From Bradyrhizobium retamae (lineage in GTDB: Bacteria > Pseudomonadota > Alphaproteobacteria > Rhizobiales > Xanthobacteraceae): a stretch of DNA of 64,000 nucleotides. Numbering within the stretch: position 1 is the first letter of the stretch; the number at the start of each line of letters is the position of its first letter. The stretch is from NCBI RefSeq assembly GCF_001440415.1, contig NZ_LLYA01000164.1, forward strand, positions 1 to 64,000, in the 5' to 3' direction. The translations under genes and the position numbers were made by a program. The notes under the pieces are model-generated. The model did not search any database. It worked only from the letters and a program-made list of their open reading frames with translations, and was not told the DNA's origin. Positions 15,424 to 23,554 of the stretch are shown here, in pieces.

Positions 15424-15723
15424 ATCCGTCCCCGGAATTCGAGCACCATGGGCGAAAGGGTAGGGTAGGTGGTTTGAACCGCGTATGGGCCAGATCACAG
15501 ATCCGGATCGAGTGCCCCGGGTGAGGGAGCCGCGACATCGTCGGGGCTTTTGTTTAGTGAGCGGGTTTTCAGCATCGCGCACAGCCCGTAAGCTGTGTCA
15601 GCCGAACGCGCCCCACCTCTCGTCAGAGATCATCGCGGAACGCCGATCGAGGACCCGAGCGAAGGAGAAGAGAGCAGCGAAAAGCTGCAAGGCGGCGCAT
15701 GGCCTGGAAACGGGAGGACACCG

Positions 15724-16731
15724 ATGCCGTTGTCGATCGACCGCCGCCGCGCGCTTGCGCTCCTTGGCTCATCCCTTGCCGCCCTTGCCGCGCCATGGCT
15801 GGCGCCGCGAGCCGGCCGCGCCGCAGAGGCCTGGCCGATCCGGCCGGTAAAATATGTCAACGGCTTTCCGGCCGGCGGCGCCACCGACACGCTTTCGCGC
15901 CTGCTCTGCCAGAAGATGAACGAATTGTCCGGCCAGTCCTTCGTGGTCGAGAACAAGGCCGGGGCAGGCGGCGTGCTGGGCGCGGATGCGGTCGCGAAGG
16001 CGCCGGCGGACGGCTATACGGTCGGCCTCGGCGGCATCGCCTCCAACGTGCTGGCGATCGGCAGCTACGCAAAACTGCCGTATCGTCCGCGCGAGGATTT
16101 CACCTTCATCTCCGGCATGTGGCAATTGCCGAACATTTTGACCGCGAAGAAGGACCTGTTCTCCGCGGACCTGAAGGAGTTGCTCGCGGCATTCAAGAAG
16201 GAGCCGGGCAAATACACCTACGCCTCCGCCGGCTTTGGCACCACGCTGCATCTCTCCGGCGAGATGATGAACAGCATGGCCGGCGTCCAGGTCCGCCACG
16301 TCCCCTATCGCGGCGCAGCTCCAGCGCTGAACGACCTGCTCGGCGGCAATGTCGATCTGCTGTTCGATAACCTGCCGGGCTCGCTGCCAAGCGTGCGCTC
16401 CGGCGCGATCCGCCCCGTCGCTGTCACCGCGAAGAAGCGGATCGCGGAGCTGCCCGACGTGCCCGCGTTCGCCGAACTGTTGCCGGGTTACGAGATGACT
16501 TCATGGACCGCGCTGATCGGCCCCGCCAACATGCCGCCCGACCTCGTCGCGCAGATCAACGCGCTCTCCGCAAAGGCGCTGAACGATCCCTGGCTCAAAC
16601 AGCGCTACGCCGACCTAGGCGCCACTACGTGGCCGACCACCCCGCAGGAAATCACGGCTTATCGCGACAGCGAGGAAGCGCGACTGTTGCCGATCATGAA
16701 GGCGGCGGGAATTAAGCCGGAAGGTGGGTAA
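15724..16731 (+). CDS. Tripartite tricarboxylate (Bug) substrate-binding protein
   Basis: A 335-residue periplasmic solute receptor of the TctC/Bug family. A twin-arginine-like signal (DRRRALALLGSSLAALAAP) opens it. VKYVNGFPAGGATDTLSR and VVENKAGAGGVLGADAVAKAPADGYTV are the family signatures (ligand-binding loops), and the domain continues through VPYRGAAPALNDLLGGNVDLLFDN. GGGAGG 7 bases before the ATG supports the start. No TctA/TctB membrane genes are near, so it is an orphan receptor; many Bug proteins act this way. Ligand unknown. Confidence 0.9.
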   Translation: MPLSIDRRRALALLGSSLAALAAPWLAPRAGRAAEAWPIRPVKYVNGFPAGGATDTLSRLLCQKMNELSGQSFVVENKAGAGGVLGADAVAKAPADGYTVGLGGIASNVLAIGSYAKLPYRPREDFTFISGMWQLPNILTAKKDLFSADLKELLAAFKKEPGKYTYASAGFGTTLHLSGEMMNSMAGVQVRHVPYRGAAPALNDLLGGNVDLLFDNLPGSLPSVRSGAIRPVAVTAKKRIAELPDVPAFAELLPGYEMTSWTALIGPANMPPDLVAQINALSAKALNDPWLKQRYADLGATTWPTTPQEITAYRDSEEARLLPIMKAAGIKPEGG

Positions 16732-16931
16732 GGGGAAGGGATGCTCGTGGTCTCCGCGGCTTCACCTGCCGAGATCGCCCTGAGAGTTTGCGCAGAGCCA
16801 TAACAAGCGAGCGACGGGCGAAAGCGCCGCGTCTCGCGCTTGCGAGATACCTGCATCCTTCGGCTAACGCGACCCTGCTCAGGGAACACCTGTTTCGCCG
16901 CGGCGTTCCTGCTCGTGAGGAGGAATTCGCC

Positions 16932-17981
16932 ATGAAATTTAGAGCATTGTTCATTGCAGCAGCCGTGCTGCTGATGCCGGCCGCCGCACTCGCGGCGCCG
17001 GGCATCGTTACCACCACGGTCAGCCTGAAGGCCGGGCCCGGTGAAGGCTTTCCGACGGTCGACCGCATTCCCGGCGGCACCCGCGTCAACATCCACGGGT
17101 GCTTCAGAGGCAAGGCCTGGTGCGACGTGAGCTGGTCGGAGGATCGTGGCTGGGTGTCGTCGCGGTATCTGCAATATCTCTACCGCAACCGCTACGTCTA
17201 TCTGCCCAACTATGTCGATGAGATCGACGTTCCTATCGTGCCGTTCGTGCTGACCACGTACTGGTCGAGCCACTATGCGGGACGTCCCTGGTATCACCGC
17301 CGCGCCCACTGGAGCGGCTACTGGCGATCGCATGAGGGTGTCGCGACGCGGTTGACGATCGACCGCTCGGCGGCCCGGATCGGCCGCGCGGCGGTCGCGC
17401 GCGACGCTGCGCTCCCCGACGCAAGGACGCGTGCAAATGCCCGTATTGGTGTCGAGGAGAGGTCGCGCGCCCGTGTTGAGGAACGGACGCGCGCCGGTGT
17501 GACGGAGCGGAGCCGCGCCGGCGTGACGGAACGCGCGACGCGGGAGAGGGACATCACGACGCGTGGCGCACGCGAAGGGCGCGAACGCGCGGTGGTGCAG
17601 GACCGCATGACGCGCGAAGACGCGCGAACGGCGCGTGAGAGCGCGCGGATGACGCGTGAGAACGCAAGAGCGGCGGTGCGCGAGCAGCCGACTACTCGCG
17701 CCCGCCCGCAGACACCGCCGGTCATGGCGCGCGGCCATGACGAACCGCGTGCGGCTGCGCCGCGGATGGAGCGTGCCACGCCCCGCATGACGCAGCCCGA
17801 TGCGGCGCGCGGTGGTGGCGGCCCGCCGATGAGCACACGCGCGCAGCAGATGCCGGCCCCGGCCGCCCCGCGCGCAGCAGCGCCCGCGACGCCGCAGGGC
17901 GGCGGCGCGCAGATCGCACCGCGTGGTGGCGGTGGCGGTGGACCGGGCGGTGGCGGAGGCCCCGGCCAGGACAGGCGCTAA
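16932..17981 (+). CDS. Exported SH3-domain protein with Arg-rich tail
   Basis: A 349-residue protein with GAGGAGG before ATG 16932. Residues 1-21 are a signal peptide; residues ~24-85 form a bacterial SH3 (SH3_3) domain (VSLKAGPGEGFPTVDRIPGGTRVNIHG, WCDVSWSEDRGWVSSRYL), which usually binds cell-wall peptides. An aromatic patch (residues ~90-135) follows. The last ~200 residues are low-complexity Arg/Ala/Glu/Thr repeats of the form ERSRARVEERTRAGVTE, then a Pro/Ala/Gly tail. The repetitive part probably is disordered. A terminator follows at 17988. Confidence 0.8.
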   Translation: MKFRALFIAAAVLLMPAAALAAPGIVTTTVSLKAGPGEGFPTVDRIPGGTRVNIHGCFRGKAWCDVSWSEDRGWVSSRYLQYLYRNRYVYLPNYVDEIDVPIVPFVLTTYWSSHYAGRPWYHRRAHWSGYWRSHEGVATRLTIDRSAARIGRAAVARDAALPDARTRANARIGVEERSRARVEERTRAGVTERSRAGVTERATRERDITTRGAREGRERAVVQDRMTREDARTARESARMTRENARAAVREQPTTRARPQTPPVMARGHDEPRAAAPRMERATPRMTQPDAARGGGGPPMSTRAQQMPAPAAPRAAAPATPQGGGAQIAPRGGGGGGPGGGGGPGQDRR

Positions 17982-17987
17982 TGAACG

Positions 17988-18018
17988 AAAGCCCGGCCTT
18001 GAGCCGGGCTTTTCTTTT
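17988..18018 (+). terminator. Rho-independent terminator
   Basis: Stem AAGCCCGGC / GCCGGGCTT with loop CTTGA, followed by TTCTTTT; it ends the SH3-protein transcript. Confidence 0.85.
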
Positions 18019-18077
18019 GCGCGACGATCATCCGGGCCGCGCTTGGGTACTACGCTGCTCCGAGCGTGTATCGCGAG

Positions 18078-18221
18078 TTAGTTAGCGAGCGGGAACCGCC
18101 GCGAAATCGCCTCAACTGCCGAAATTTCATGCTGTTCCGCGATCTCTGGTGTCGGAACACAGTACCCTGCCGCTCGTTCTAACTGGCGTAACAGCTCAAC
18201 GCGCTCGACAGGAGTGTCCAT
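18078..18221 (-). CDS. Possible 47-aa protein, divergent from PepSY gene
   Basis: A frame of 47 residues (MDTPVERVELLRQLERAAGY..., ending ISRRFPLAN) whose ATG overlaps the ATG of the plus-strand gene at 18220 through a shared CATG. Amino acid content is protein-like (amphipathic helices), but GC3 is low for this genome and the ribosome binding site (GGAAGA, upstream of an in-frame ATG at 18233) is weak. It may be a real small gene or chance. Confidence 0.25.
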   Translation of the reverse strand: MDTPVERVELLRQLERAAGYCVPTPEIAEQHEISAVEAISRRFPLAN

Positions 18222-18480
18222 GCGAAATGCCATTCTTCCAATTGTCACTGCCTTAGCGCTTGGTGCAGCGACACCTGCCGTCGCCTTCGATTCCGGTGAC
18301 CAGATTTCGATGGAGACCGCGCTCGACGTCGCGACCGGTCTCGGCGTCATGACGGTGTCCTATACCCAGTTCCAAGGCGATCAGTGGGAGATCAAAGGTC
18401 GCGACCGCGCGGGCCGCTGGATGGAAGTCTATGTCGACTCGCGAACCGGCGAGGTGCGCCATCTCAATCGCGGATGGTAG
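18220..18480 (+). CDS. Exported PepSY-like domain protein
   Basis: An 86-residue protein: signal peptide (residues 1-22, ending AVAF), then a single PepSY-like module: QISMETALDVATGLGVMTVSYTQFQGDQWEIKGRDRAGRWMEVYVDSRTGEV runs over residues ~28-78 with the usual helix, two strands and VYVDxxTGEV ending. PepSY modules are inhibitory or ligand-binding in the periplasm. AGGAG five bases upstream favours ATG 18220 over GTG 18214, which lies in the ribosome binding site. Confidence 0.75.
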   Translation: MRNAILPIVTALALGAATPAVAFDSGDQISMETALDVATGLGVMTVSYTQFQGDQWEIKGRDRAGRWMEVYVDSRTGEVRHLNRGW

Positions 18481-18548
18481 TTGCGTTCTCACCGGCGAGT
18501 AACAAGCAGCCTGCATGAGCCAACCGGGTCGCTCGTCCGGCTACGCTG

Positions 18549-20618
18549 CTAACGCCACATGCCGCGCATGCGCTCGCGAATATCCATCTGCACGCTTTGA
18601 TTTGGCGTCGAGCGTGCTGCCGGAGTCGCCGCCGGCCATGTCTGCCGATCGAACAGCTTCACCAGGTGATCTGGTATGAAGCGCGTCCGGGACGCATAGA
18701 CATGCCGGTCGCCGCGTGCCTGCTGACCGTGTACGAAGAAGCGCTGCGGCACGATCAGATGCAGATCGTCCTTGGCGCGCGTCATCGCAACATACAGAAG
18801 ACGTCGCTCTTCTTCGAGTTCAGCCGTCGTGCCGGCGCCGAGGTCAGACGGCATGCAGCCGTCGACGACGTTCAGGGCGAATACGGACTTCCATTCCTGC
18901 CCTTTTGCGGAGTGGATGGTCGACAGGATCAGATAGTCTTCGTCTCGCAGTGGTGGCCCGGAGCGATCGCTGGTCGCGTCAGGCGGATCGAGCGTGAGCT
19001 CGGTCAGAAAGCGCTCGCGGGAAGGATAGCCGGAGGCGATCTGCTCGAGTTGCAATAGATCGGCCAGCCGCACTTCGGCATCCTCGTGGATGCGCTCCAG
19101 ATGCGGGGTGTACCAGAGCCTGATGCGTTCGATGTCAACCGGCCATTCCGAATAGCGGAGGTTCGTGAGCGTCTCGACAAAGGCGGTCCAATCCTGGCCG
19201 GCGCGGGGAGGCGTCGGAAGCGCTGCGAGCGCGGAAATCGGATCGGCCATGACGGTGGTTTGATCAAGAATGCGCTGGGCCGACGCCGGGCCGATGCCGG
19301 GCAGCAAATGAAGCACGCGAAAACCCGCAACCCGGTCCCGCGGGTTCTCAACGAACTTGAGCAGCGCAAGCACGTCCTTTACGTGGGCGGCGTCCAAAAA
19401 CTTCAAGCCGCCGAACTTGACGAAGGGAACATTGCGCCGCGTCAGCTCGACTTCGAGCGGGCCGCTATGCGATGACGTCCGGAACAGAACAGCCTGCTCC
19501 TTGAGATGCGATCCTTCCTCGCGGTTCGACAGCACCTGCTCGACGATGTAGCGCGCCTGGTCGGCCTCATCGCGAACTGTGACCAGACGCGGCAGCCGAG
19601 CCGAATGGCGCTCCGTCCAGAGATTTTTGGTGAACCGCTCTCTGGCGAGTCCAATCACGCCATTGGCGGCCGCGAGAACCGGCTGAGTGGAGCGATAGTT
19701 GCGGTCGAGCGTAACGATCTCCGCTCTGGGGATGAAATGATCCGGGAAATCCAGAATGTTTCTGACAGTGGCCGCGCGAAACGAATAGATCGATTGGGCG
19801 TCGTCCCCCACCACTGTCAAGCCGCGGCCATCCGGCTTGAGCGCTAGCAGTATCGTCGCCTGAAGCCGATTGGTGTCCTGATATTCGTCGACCATGACAT
19901 GATCGAACCGGCCACCGATCTCGTGCGCGATTCCCGGCTCGGATACCATCTGCGCCCACCACAATAGCAGATCGTCATAGTCGAGCACGTTCTGCTTCTG
20001 CTTGGCCTCGACATAGCCGGCGAACAATTGCTTGAGCTCATCAGCCCATCCCGAGCACCACGGATAATGCTGCCCGAGCACCGTCTCGAGAGGCATCTGC
20101 GCGTTCACGCAACGGGAATAGATCGCAAGACAGGTGCCCTTGGTGGGAAAACGACTCTCGGTCTTTGAAAATCCGAGCTCGTGGCGCACCAGATTGAGCA
20201 AATCAGCCGAATCCTCGCGATCATGGATGGTGAAGGCCGGATCGAAGCCGATGCTGTCAGCGTATTCGCGCAGCAGTCGCGCCCCGATGCCGTGAAAGGT
20301 CCCTGCCCAGGTCAGCGCATCCGTCATGATGCCGGCCTTATCGCCGAGGACGCGGCGCGCGATGCGCTCGACACGTTGCGTCATCTCGGAGGCGGCACGG
20401 CGCGAAAACGTCATGAGGAGCATGCGGCGCGGGTCGGCGCCCTTGATGATGAGGTGGGCAACCCGGTGCGCGAGCGTGTTGGTCTTTCCGGATCCTGCGC
20501 CGGCAATGACAAGAAGCGGCGAGCCTATGGTTCCATCCGGGCCGATGCCGTGCTCGACGGCCCTGCGCTGCTCCGCATTGAGGCTTTCCAGATATTGATC
20601 GGTATTTTCAGCGAGCAC
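18549..20618 (-). CDS. UvrD/Rep-type superfamily 1 DNA helicase
   Basis: A 689-residue ATP-dependent 3'-5' DNA helicase. Visible motifs: Q-motif LNAEQRRAV (residues ~14-22), Walker A AGAGSGKT (39-46), Ia TFSRRAASEM, Walker B VMVDEYQDTN, motif III VVGDDAQSIYSFRAA, IV LDRNYRSTQPVL, V ILSTIHSAKGQEW and VI LLYVAMTRAKDDL. All catalytic motifs are intact. The protein is near the length of UvrD/PcrA, and its sequence differs enough that it is probably a second helicase beside housekeeping UvrD. Cytosolic, DNA repair or replication restart. Stands alone. Confidence 0.9.
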   Translation of the reverse strand: MLAENTDQYLESLNAEQRRAVEHGIGPDGTIGSPLLVIAGAGSGKTNTLAHRVAHLIIKGADPRRMLLMTFSRRAASEMTQRVERIARRVLGDKAGIMTDALTWAGTFHGIGARLLREYADSIGFDPAFTIHDREDSADLLNLVRHELGFSKTESRFPTKGTCLAIYSRCVNAQMPLETVLGQHYPWCSGWADELKQLFAGYVEAKQKQNVLDYDDLLLWWAQMVSEPGIAHEIGGRFDHVMVDEYQDTNRLQATILLALKPDGRGLTVVGDDAQSIYSFRAATVRNILDFPDHFIPRAEIVTLDRNYRSTQPVLAAANGVIGLARERFTKNLWTERHSARLPRLVTVRDEADQARYIVEQVLSNREEGSHLKEQAVLFRTSSHSGPLEVELTRRNVPFVKFGGLKFLDAAHVKDVLALLKFVENPRDRVAGFRVLHLLPGIGPASAQRILDQTTVMADPISALAALPTPPRAGQDWTAFVETLTNLRYSEWPVDIERIRLWYTPHLERIHEDAEVRLADLLQLEQIASGYPSRERFLTELTLDPPDATSDRSGPPLRDEDYLILSTIHSAKGQEWKSVFALNVVDGCMPSDLGAGTTAELEEERRLLYVAMTRAKDDLHLIVPQRFFVHGQQARGDRHVYASRTRFIPDHLVKLFDRQTWPAATPAARSTPNQSVQMDIRERMRGMWR

Positions 20619-20764
20619 GAATCACCCCATGGCGATCGGAGAGTCTGCCGATTCGGGGGTGGTCGCAACGATGAATGTCCGAACAAGCCAGGCCGCGAAC
20701 CGACGCAGTTCGAAGGCATTGAGATGAAAATCCTCCGCCCTACGAGCTTTGCACCTGGATTTGA

Positions 20765-21160
20765 ATGGCCTCTCAACAGTCGACTGTCTATGGTGTGCAC
20801 ATTACCCGCCTTGTGTGTCTATTGACTGCTGTCCTCCTGTCATTGTTGTCCGTCGCAGCGCTGGCCGCGCCGGTGCATAAGCGGCCGGCTCCGCGCTGGC
20901 ACGGCTACGGCTTCCTGCCGGGTTACCAGCAGCCGCTGAACAACAGCCTTCCAGCTTACGCCCAGAAAAATACGATACGGCGGTTGGCACGCCGCGACCG
21001 GCGCCCTTGGTACATTGACCCGGTCCCCAGTTACTACGGGTATGATGGCAACTGGCGCTATTTCGGCCGGCCCGGCTTCTACGGTGGTCGCTACAATGGC
21101 GGCAGCTTCGGCCCGTGCTGGACGCGGACACCGATCGGGCCGATCTGGAATTGCGGCTGA
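20765..21160 (+). CDS. Exported aromatic/Gly-rich small protein
   Basis: A 131-residue protein with a signal peptide (hydrophobic LVCLLTAVLLSLLSVAALA, residues ~16-34). The mature part is rich in Tyr, Trp, Arg, Pro and Gly and ends in GGSFGPCWTRTPIGPIWNCG with two Cys eleven residues apart. The start is either ATG 20765 or GTG 20795; neither has a good ribosome binding site. Its stop coincides with the beginning of a Bug-receptor remnant on the same strand. Function unknown. Confidence 0.6.
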   Translation: MASQQSTVYGVHITRLVCLLTAVLLSLLSVAALAAPVHKRPAPRWHGYGFLPGYQQPLNNSLPAYAQKNTIRRLARRDRRPWYIDPVPSYYGYDGNWRYFGRPGFYGGRYNGGSFGPCWTRTPIGPIWNCG

Positions 21161-21420
21161 CCGATCTCGCGGCCGGCGGCGTCGACTTCGTCGCGTGCTC
21201 GATGCCGGAAGTTGCGGCGCCCAAGGGCCTGCCGAAGGAGATTGCCACGCAGTACGAGACCGCGATCAAGAAGGTCTGGGACAGCGCGGAGTTCAAGGAG
21301 TTCATGAACAGGCGCGGCTTCGATATGATCTATCTGGATTCGGCTGGCTTCGCGGAGTTCATGAAGGCGGACAACGAGGATAACGGCAAGGCGCTGAAGT
21401 CGCTCGGGCTGGCGAAGTAA
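21160..21420 (+). pseudogene. C-terminal remnant of a Bug/TctC receptor
   Basis: The frame from 21160 encodes VDFVACSMPEVAAPKGLPKE, then a helix with YETAIKKVWDSAEFKEFMN, then RGFDMIYLDSAGFAEFMK and ends with ALKSLGLAK. This is the usual C-terminal ~80 residues of tripartite-tricarboxylate receptors (PEV-apkGLP---, W-s-ef--fm-, ld-a-f--f). The N-terminal ~240 residues and signal peptide are missing; the preceding sequence belongs to another gene. A frame-compatible ATG at 21115 exists but only as overlap. I read it as a decayed gene fragment joined to the 3' end of the exported-protein gene. Confidence 0.75.
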
Positions 21421-21441
21421 GTGAATAGTGAGTGGCGCCGA

Positions 21442-21512
21442 AGCCCGGATGAGCGAAGCGATATCTGGGCGGTGCTAGAGTTGTCCCGGATGTTGCTTCG
21501 CTCATCCGGGCT
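21442..21512. repeat. Inverted repeat, AGCCCGGATGAGCGAAGC family
   Basis: Arms AGCCCGGATGAGCGAAGCGA (21442-21461) and its near reverse complement at 21493-21512, spacer 31 bases. The remaining gene-free part up to 21767 shows no gene; short open frames there have no ribosome binding site. Confidence 0.8.
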
Positions 21513-21767
21513 ACTTACTGCTTGCTGACGATATCGCCTCCCGGACCCGGTGCAGATACTCTTCCGCAGTACACCGCAGGGCCCGGACACAAAATCGCGA
21601 AAACAACCCCATGCAAAGTAGCGAGCGCAGGGCGGATGACGCCTTCTCGTCCTGCGCTTGCTTGCAAAACCTGCGACGTGTTCTCGCCCTGTGCGTGCGG
21701 CGGCGCGCCCGTCAGCCCTGCATGGGCGTGGGTTGAACAGTGGCTTGGGCTGACGTAAGCGTCCGCA

Positions 21768-22688
21768 ATGAACCAGCCGACCAGCGGCGGCGATGCTCCA
21801 GCCCAGAAACCTGACACGAAACCGGCCCTGCTTGGGGTCGCGTGCGGCGCCGGTGCGGCGCTGTTCTGGGCGCTCGGCTTTGTCGCGACCCGGCACGGGC
21901 TGAAGGTCGGCTTCACGCCGCCGGACCTGCTGATGCACCGCTTCGTGTGGTCCGGGCTGGTGTTCCTGCCGTTCGTGCTTCGCGCCGGCATCGCCAATCT
22001 CAGCGGCATCGGATGGGGCCGCGCACTGGTGCTGATGGTGCTGGGCGGGCCTGTGATGTCGCTCATCAGCTATACCGGCTTCCTGTTCGTGCCGCTCGGC
22101 CATGGCAGCGTCATCCAGCCTTCCAGCGCGACGCTCGGCGGCCTGCTGCTGGCCGCGGTGTTCTTGCGCGAGCGGGTTCCGCCCTCGCGCGTGCTCGGGG
22201 CGTTCGTCATCGTCGGCGGGCTTGCGGTGATCGGCGCCGAGTCGATCGGGCATATTGGTTCAGACGGCGTGCTGGGCGATTTGCTGTTCGTGATGACCGG
22301 ATTGATGTTCGCCGCGTTCGGCACGCTGCTCCGCCATTGGCGCGTCTCGGCGTTCTCGGCCGCCACCGTCATCAGCGTGGTGTCGCTCGCGCTGCTGCCG
22401 CTCTATGCGGGCCTCAGTGGGTTTGCCCGCGTGGCGGCGCTGGGCCTTGGCGAAAACGCGCTGCAGGCGCTGGCACAGGGCATCCTGGCCGGCCCCGCCG
22501 CGCTGTATCTGTTCGCGTTCTCGATCCAGACCATCGGCGTCGCCCGCGCTGCGGTGTTTCCCGCGACCGTGCCGGCGCTGACGATACTCGCCGGCTGGCT
22601 TCTGCTCGGCGAGCCCCCGACCTCGCTGCAGGCGGCGGGACTGGTCACGGTGCTGTTCGGCTTCTATCTGGCGCAAAGGCAGCGGTGA
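21768..22688 (+). CDS. DMT-superfamily (EamA) transporter
   Basis: A 306-residue inner-membrane protein with ten predicted helices in two EamA repeats (first half ending near VVGGLAVIGAESIG, second half ending LLLGEPPTSLQAAGLVTVLFGFYLAQRQ). The ALFWALGFVATRHGL motif in helix 1 is typical. These proteins export metabolites or amino acids. It has no regulator beside it. The ribosome binding site before ATG 21768 is weak. It is less similar to the two EamA proteins at 30630 and 36115 than these are to each other. Confidence 0.85.
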   Translation: MNQPTSGGDAPAQKPDTKPALLGVACGAGAALFWALGFVATRHGLKVGFTPPDLLMHRFVWSGLVFLPFVLRAGIANLSGIGWGRALVLMVLGGPVMSLISYTGFLFVPLGHGSVIQPSSATLGGLLLAAVFLRERVPPSRVLGAFVIVGGLAVIGAESIGHIGSDGVLGDLLFVMTGLMFAAFGTLLRHWRVSAFSAATVISVVSLALLPLYAGLSGFARVAALGLGENALQALAQGILAGPAALYLFAFSIQTIGVARAAVFPATVPALTILAGWLLLGEPPTSLQAAGLVTVLFGFYLAQRQR

Positions 22689-22801
22689 GGCAGAAACCCA
22701 GAGCCTGAACGAGAGAAGGCCTCGCAGCGACAAAGGCTTATCGGGTTGGCGAGAAAGCATCCAGCCAAGTCCGAAAAGGAAATCGCTGCCATGGTGACCT
22801 C

Positions 22802-23164
22802 ATGACAAGGCTTCGGCTCTTTGCCGCCCTCGGGCCGTTTCTTGCCTGGCTCTACTGCATCGCATTTCTCGCCGCCCGGACTGACGGGCCGATTTTCGAG
22901 GATGGGCGGTATTGGCTGCCGTCGTTCATGGTCTGCTACGCGTTCTCGATTCTTCCCATGCTCTTTACCGCGTGGGTGGACCGCCGACTGTCAGACAGAT
23001 GGTGGCGTTCACTCGCCTGTGGCCTGGCGGGCTTCGGAATCGCCTTCGTCCTGTACTACGGCCTCATGCACGAGGGCCCCTCGGCGGCAGAGAATGCGAA
23101 GATCTTCCGGCAGGAGTGGTTCTATGTGGCACTTGTGTGCCCGCCGGGTTCTGTTCGTGGCTGA
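22802..23164 (+). CDS. Small membrane protein with probable 3' frameshift
   Basis: As read, 120 residues with about three transmembrane helices (residues ~5-24, 37-55, 68-88), ending in a frame that abruptly becomes PPGSVRG after FYVALVC. If the reading frame shifts at the CCCGCCGGG run near 23140, the helix continues as AGFCSWLMGLMNPRES to a stop at 23202, which completes a natural fourth helix. I therefore suspect a 1- or 2-base indel (biological or sequencing). Family not recognised; likely an inner-membrane protein. Confidence 0.6.
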   Translation: MTRLRLFAALGPFLAWLYCIAFLAARTDGPIFEDGRYWLPSFMVCYAFSILPMLFTAWVDRRLSDRWWRSLACGLAGFGIAFVLYYGLMHEGPSAAENAKIFRQEWFYVALVCPPGSVRG

Positions 23165-23554
23165 TGGGACTGATGAACCCCAGGGAAAGCGTGGATGGGT
23201 GATAACCATAAGCAGATTGATTAATGGGCATCCGCTGTACGCTCGGCTGTGAACAGGCGATAAGGACAACATGGGCGAACCATCTACAATTTGGATGACG
23301 GAAGCCGGCTTGCACAGTTGCGGGAACACGACGCTATCACGCTCGAAGGCTATGCTCAGTACGATTAAAGAGCGAAGTCGCGATGGGTGAGCAAGCCTAG
23401 CGCCTCCGAAAAGCAATACCTCCGCGTCCTCCATGAGCGCATGGGGCCCGGAGACATCGATCGGTCATCGATTACGGTGACAATGCACTAAACTGCACTT
23501 CGCCATCGGCAGATTAAGTGCACTGTCACCGTAACTTTAATTTGGCAGTGAGAC
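23165..23554. other. Gene-free stretch, lower G+C
   Basis: I see no gene in these bases. G+C is visibly lower than in the neighbours. The stretch ends in the long inverted repeat at 23472-23534, just after the 3' end of the RTX gene. Confidence 0.5.
23472..23534. repeat. Inverted repeat with 18-bp arms
   Basis: TTACGGTGACAATGCACT (23472-23489) and AGTGCACTGTCACCGTAA (23517-23534) are reverse complements with one mismatch, spacer 27 bases. It lies 20 bases beyond the stop of the RTX gene on its downstream side. It could be a terminator-like hairpin or the scar of a mobile element; there is no T run on the minus strand. Confidence 0.8.

Noticed and set aside
21522..21758. A 78-codon plus-strand frame after the Bug-receptor remnant
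   Set aside because: No ribosome binding site, unusual Pro/Cys content, and no continuation; looks like intergenic repeat text.
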